A stretch of 41,071 nucleotides of DNA from a virus. The translations under genes and the position numbers were made by a program. The stretch lies in the IMG/VR virus record IMGVR_UViG_3300035698_023108, positions 1 to 41,071 of that record, one strand, 5' to 3'. Below, piece after piece: positions 37,943 to 41,071 of this stretch; positions within the stretch are counted from its first letter, which is position 1, and each line of letters opens with the position of its first letter. The notes under the pieces are model-generated. The model was given only the letters and a program-made list of their open reading frames with translations, was not told the origin of the DNA and did no database searches.

Positions 37943-39495
37943 ATCGAACTCCTTCTGTTAATTCTGTGAGAGTCAACAACGCTTGTCGCAGAAACGTGTC
38001 GGTTGTTTTTATTGTTTATATTATTACTTCCCGGGTCAACACCAACGACGATCGCTGCTGCTCTCTTGACAGGGAGTAAATGATTAACGCCGTACTCGAA
38101 AGCATTAACGGCGTGTGTGTATTTATTATCTTTATGATCAGTGCGTTTTTTATTCAAACTTAAATATTTCATACAATGAGAGAAACGTATGCATGATGGT
38201 TCTTTAGAAATATTTAACTGTGGCCTGCCGCTAATAAATGTTTTGAGTCTTGATTTCACACAACGCATCTTATGGTAATTATCCATCGACTTTGTTTTTA
38301 TCTTTATTTTACCATTTGATGCTCTTCGATATTCATCAATCACGCTTAGCTTATTACTGCGCATTCTTTTGTCACCAGCAACGTCTCCGATAAATACGAT
38401 TTCTTCGACTCCTCGCCTATACCCTAATTCGTTTAAAGACTTAAGCATTGCATTATATAGTTCATGAGTTAATAAATTCTTATATATATCATACTTCAGT
38501 ATAAACATTCTCTGGTCTTTATCAAGCTGCGCCCATAAATGAACCTCACCGGCTAACCCAAAATCCATAAAGCAATACAACGGCATTGCAGCATTAATGT
38601 ATACTTTATGATTAAGTAAGTGCATGTCATCTGAGTACTCAGGATACGACCTGTCTGATTGTGCTTTATCATAATCAATTTCAAGCTCTTGCGCGATCTC
38701 TTCATCGGTCATCGAAGCTGTATTTTTCTCAAACCACTTCTCGTCCTTTTCCGGATGTTGACTCCAGTGAAATTTCAATCTCTTAAATCCTGAGTCTTTC
38801 ATATCTTTTAATTCCATGTATTTATTATTAATAGCATCCTTAGGCGGTGTTGAGTTAACGCAGATCGCATCAGACGAAGATCTAACACCTTTCCACATTT
38901 CGTCTAAACATTTAATGTGCCCGGCTTCATCAAGTAACACGAACTTGTAGTTTGTATCACGGCCTGCGTTAGGATTAGCTGATTCACCTTTGATGATTGA
39001 GTTTGTTGAAAATACTTTAAATGTTAAAAAAGGATTATGGACCCGTGGCCGTAAGAACGGAGGAAGCTTTTGGTAAATGAAAAAGATCCTGCCCATCAAT
39101 GCGTGAAAGGTATTCCCTGAGTCCTGCACTTCTGATTCTTTGCGCGATACGTTAAGGGCAGTGTACCCTTCAGTGTATAATGCTTGATGTAATTCCCAAC
39201 CCATAATGGTCCAAGAAATTCCCATCTGCCTTGACTTCTCAATGAAGATGTCATGAAAAAGACCTAACTCTTTAATGAGGTGCTCTTGGAAGTCATATAA
39301 TACAAATGGTATTACGGGCGGAGTTTTTCTAGTGTTTACTGTCCATACGTACTGCTGAAACCAATAAGGTATGTCCTCAACGCACCGGCGGTACTCAGCG
39401 ATCTGCCAGGCTTGTGCATCTTTAGGACTCAATCGACCAAGCTTATCTTTCCAGTCGATGCGTTCAAATGGTTTTTTTATAATAATATCAACCAT
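37933..39495 (-). CDS. terL: Terminase large subunit (520 aa)
   Basis: Packaging motor ATPase and nuclease. Walker A-like EKSRQMGISW at 86-95, Walker B VLLDEA at about 186-191 with coupling motif VNSTPP near 213. The nuclease domain has CFMDFG (Asp311) and VFIGDVAGD (Asp371), then a C-terminal Asp/His-rich segment. It cuts concatemers and pumps DNA through the portal. ATG lies directly after the small-subunit stop, one base apart. The C-terminal tail (NNINNKNNRHVSATSV) is low complexity. Confidence 0.9.
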   Translation of the reverse strand: MVDIIIKKPFERIDWKDKLGRLSPKDAQAWQIAEYRRCVEDIPYWFQQYVWTVNTRKTPPVIPFVLYDFQEHLIKELGLFHDIFIEKSRQMGISWTIMGWELHQALYTEGYTALNVSRKESEVQDSGNTFHALMGRIFFIYQKLPPFLRPRVHNPFLTFKVFSTNSIIKGESANPNAGRDTNYKFVLLDEAGHIKCLDEMWKGVRSSSDAICVNSTPPKDAINNKYMELKDMKDSGFKRLKFHWSQHPEKDEKWFEKNTASMTDEEIAQELEIDYDKAQSDRSYPEYSDDMHLLNHKVYINAAMPLYCFMDFGLAGEVHLWAQLDKDQRMFILKYDIYKNLLTHELYNAMLKSLNELGYRRGVEEIVFIGDVAGDKRMRSNKLSVIDEYRRASNGKIKIKTKSMDNYHKMRCVKSRLKTFISGRPQLNISKEPSCIRFSHCMKYLSLNKKRTDHKDNKYTHAVNAFEYGVNHLLPVKRAAAIVVGVDPGSNNINNKNNRHVSATSVVDSHRINRRSSIWH

Positions 39496-39496
39496 A

Positions 39497-40036
39497 TTAA
39501 TTTCCTGCTATTTGTTCTGCTGTTAATATCTTTGTCGTTGACTCTGTTTCAGGCGAGGTGACTCCACCCATTAAAAACATTTGCAACTTAACTAATCTCT
39601 CGTAATCAGACACTTTTAAATTTCCAAGCTGCCCATCAATCTTAACTTCGTTACCTTCATCATCGATGTAAGAATACCCAAGCAATCCGTTCTCTACTTT
39701 ATCAATCAACTCACAGACAGTACGTAAGTGTTTGCTTCTTTGCTCTTGACAAATAACATTCAACTTTTCAAACGAACGATCTTGAAAAACCTCTAAGCGA
39801 TATTTTAATGGCTTAATGCCTCGCCGACTATCGCCTTTTTCGAAATACTTCTTAGCCGTATCGAAACAAATGCCAACCCGGTCAGCTGCTTTTTTTAAAG
39901 GTAGTCCCTCAGCAACACACACAAAGAGCTCGTCGATCTTCTCCTGCGGTATAGAATACTTGTGTCCGTAACCTTCTTTTTTTTGCTTTGGCTTTCGTAG
40001 ATTAGCCAGTGAATTTGCGCTTACGTTCTTTGCCAT
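39497..40036 (-). CDS. terS: Terminase small subunit (179 aa)
   Basis: Basic N-terminus (ANLRKPKQKKEGYGHKYS), then a helix-turn-helix (LFVCVAEGLPLKKAADRVGI, CFDTAKKYFEKGDS) and a helical middle. It is directly upstream of the large subunit. Small terminases recognise the packaging start on phage DNA. The start overlaps the preceding gene's stop by one base. Confidence 0.75.
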   Translation of the reverse strand: MAKNVSANSLANLRKPKQKKEGYGHKYSIPQEKIDELFVCVAEGLPLKKAADRVGICFDTAKKYFEKGDSRRGIKPLKYRLEVFQDRSFEKLNVICQEQRSKHLRTVCELIDKVENGLLGYSYIDDEGNEVKIDGQLGNLKVSDYERLVKLQMFLMGGVTSPETESTTKILTAEQIAGN

Positions 40037-40344
40037 TAGTATGCCTTTCGTTGTTTGACTGTAAATTCAATTACACCTGTTCTTTTATCAGCGGCGGTTT
40101 CATATTCAGCGGTTAAGTTTATCTGAAAAGATCCTTCCTCTGTTGTCGTGTAAGCATATTGTATCTGATTACTCACGATTGTTGCCGCCGTACTTGCCTG
40201 CACAGCCGTTGTTGTATCGCCTCTCTTCCATATCTCAGCAAGAGCTGATCCTGCATCAGGTTCTTGTTCAACACCGTCTACTTTAAAGACGCCCCTGAAT
40301 GTAATTTTATCACCAATGTAGTATTGATGCTTTCTATTAGGCAT
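40036..40344 (-). CDS. Small beta-sandwich protein, Ig-like (102 aa)
   Basis: Beta-rich: HQYYIGDKITFRGVFKVDGV, SALAEIWKRGDT, TIVSNQIQYAYTTTEEGSFQ, INLTAEYETA and GVIEFTVKQ, the strand spacing of an Ig-like or BppU-type domain. Such modules are often on virion surface proteins. It lies between the Ser-rich protein and the terminase genes and overlaps the former by eight bases. Confidence 0.6.
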   Translation of the reverse strand: MPNRKHQYYIGDKITFRGVFKVDGVEQEPDAGSALAEIWKRGDTTTAVQASTAATIVSNQIQYAYTTTEEGSFQINLTAEYETAADKRTGVIEFTVKQRKAY

Positions 40345-41071
40345 TTGATTCTCCCTTCATTTTGAACTCCTTTGTTTGATTCTCAAAATCTAAGCTTGAT
40401 GTCTGATCTTTCAATTTAAAGTCTTGCGTCTTATCTTCAAACCCAAGGCCATGTGTTTGATTTTTAAACTTGTAATCCGTTGTCTCTTCTTCAAACGAAG
40501 CTATAACACCCATGGGGTATGTTGAGCGGCTCGAGGAGCTACTGCTTGACATTGACGAAGATGAACTACTACTACTCGATGATGAGCTCGACGAGCTACT
40601 TGAGAAAGAGCTACTGCTACTGCTTGAGCTACTCGAGAAAGAGCTGCTGCTACTACTTGAGCTGCTTGAGAAAGAACTACTACTACTGCTTGAGCTACTC
40701 GAAAAAGAACTGCTACTGCTCGACGATGAACTACTGCTTGAGCTGCTTGAGAAAGAACTGCTGCTACTGCTTGAGCTGCTCGAAAAGGAGCTGCTGCTGC
40801 TCGACGACGAGCTACTACTCGACGACGAAAAACTTGAACTACTACTCGATGAGCTGCTGCTCGACGAAAAACTTGAGCTACTGCTTGAAGAACTTGAAGA
40901 GCTTGAGCTGCTCGAAGAAGAATGTGTAAAATCAACTCCCCATAAATCTGTCTTTAAGCTAATAACAACTGTTGTGGCGCTACTGCTCGAAGATGAACTA
41001 CTGCTGCTTGAGAAAGAACTCGATGACGAGCTACTGCTCGAAAAAGAACTGCTACTGCTCGAAGAACTCGA
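40337..41071 (-). CDS. Ser/Phe-repeat surface protein, N-terminus beyond window (at least 244 aa)
   Basis: The frame is open from the right edge to the TAA at 40337; its start lies outside. From the edge it reads runs of Ser with single Phe every 9-13 residues, then a 19-residue island (ATTVVISLKTDLWGVDFTH), then about 125 more residues of Ser with Phe. The C-terminal 60 residues hold an 18-residue repeat, TTDYKFKNQTHGLGFEDK followed by TQDFKLKDQTSSLDFENQ. Codons mix TCN and AGY. It is likely an extended virion surface or fibre protein; no family was recognised. Confidence 0.65.
   Translation of the reverse strand, partial: SSSSSSSSSFSSSSSSSSSFSSSSSSSSSSSATTVVISLKTDLWGVDFTHSSSSSSSSSSSSSSSSSFSSSSSSSSSSSSFSSSSSSSSSSSSSSFSSSSSSSSSSFSSSSSSSSSSSSSSSFSSSSSSSSSSFSSSSSSSSSSFSSSSSSSSSSFSSSSSSSSSSSSSSSSSMSSSSSSSRSTYPMGVIASFEEETTDYKFKNQTHGLGFEDKTQDFKLKDQTSSLDFENQTKEFKMKGESNA

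Noticed and set aside
40501-40935. Long open frames opposite or beside the Ser array (Ala/Val/Gln-rich on minus, Tyr/Cys/Ser-rich on plus)
   Set aside because: They are shadows of the (AGY/TCN) Ser codon pattern read in other frames; low complexity with no ribosome sites.
1-41071. Integrase, repressor or lysogeny module
   Set aside because: No tyrosine or serine recombinase motif, Cro/CI-like gene pair or attachment site was found in any frame I could read.

Overview
The window reads as most of a tailed-phage (Caudoviricetes, long-tailed, lambda-like tail plan) genome. About 17.4 kb of mainly plus-strand early/replication genes converges on about 23.5 kb of minus-strand late genes (lysis, tail, head, packaging). 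Genes are tightly packed, often overlap by 1-4 bases, use ATG plus some GTG/TTG starts, and have strong AG-rich Shine-Dalgarno sites and the standard code. I see no integrase, no recognisable repressor and no DNA polymerase, so replication probably borrows a host polymerase. A 3D-domain lipoprotein-like protein and a possible spanin pair hint at a diderm host, but the host cannot be named from this sequence.

Region 1 (1-3.83 kb) is a GC-rich module of small genes. It includes a DUF932-like protein and a GP88-like protein. Several genes are preceded by a near-identical perfect hairpin and a CACTATA(A/G) motif. The module is bracketed by ATGATCC repeats on the left and their reverse complement, GGATCAT, on the right. 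It ends in a cluster of DnaA-box-like 9-mers, short dyads and AT-rich DNA that looks like a replication origin.

Region 2 (3.83-12.6 kb) carries small early genes from clear sigma70-type promoters: a WYL_2/DUF2693-like protein, a GHKL-like ATPase, a 3D-domain protein, a SNF2-type helicase, a SAM methyltransferase-like protein, a small PD-(D/E)xK nuclease and a conserved phage protein. It closes with a rho-independent terminator.

Region 3 (12.65-17.4 kb) has a primase-helicase, a non-coding stretch full of CGTATCGG and TATGATACATCAAA repeats (second origin or control region), small genes, an acyl carrier protein and membrane proteins.

Region 4 (41.07 down to 17.48 kb, minus strand) runs in transcription order: a Ser-rich protein cut by the window edge, an Ig-like small protein, small and large terminase, portal, an unknown protein, a protease-scaffold-major-capsid polyprotein with an internal start, two paralogous small surface proteins, a small Ser-tailed protein, a connector, a tRNA-like element, a tail terminator candidate, major tail protein, a virion morphogenesis protein, tail chaperones joined by a -1 frameshift (A AAA AAC), tape measure, the M/L/K/J-type tail-tip proteins, and a lysis-type cluster ending in a truncated metallophosphoesterase.

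The most unusual theme is polyserine. At least six late proteins carry long, mixed-codon Ser tracts, either as C-terminal tails of about 15-35 residues or as linkers between domains. The protein at the right edge is mostly Ser with regularly spaced Phe.
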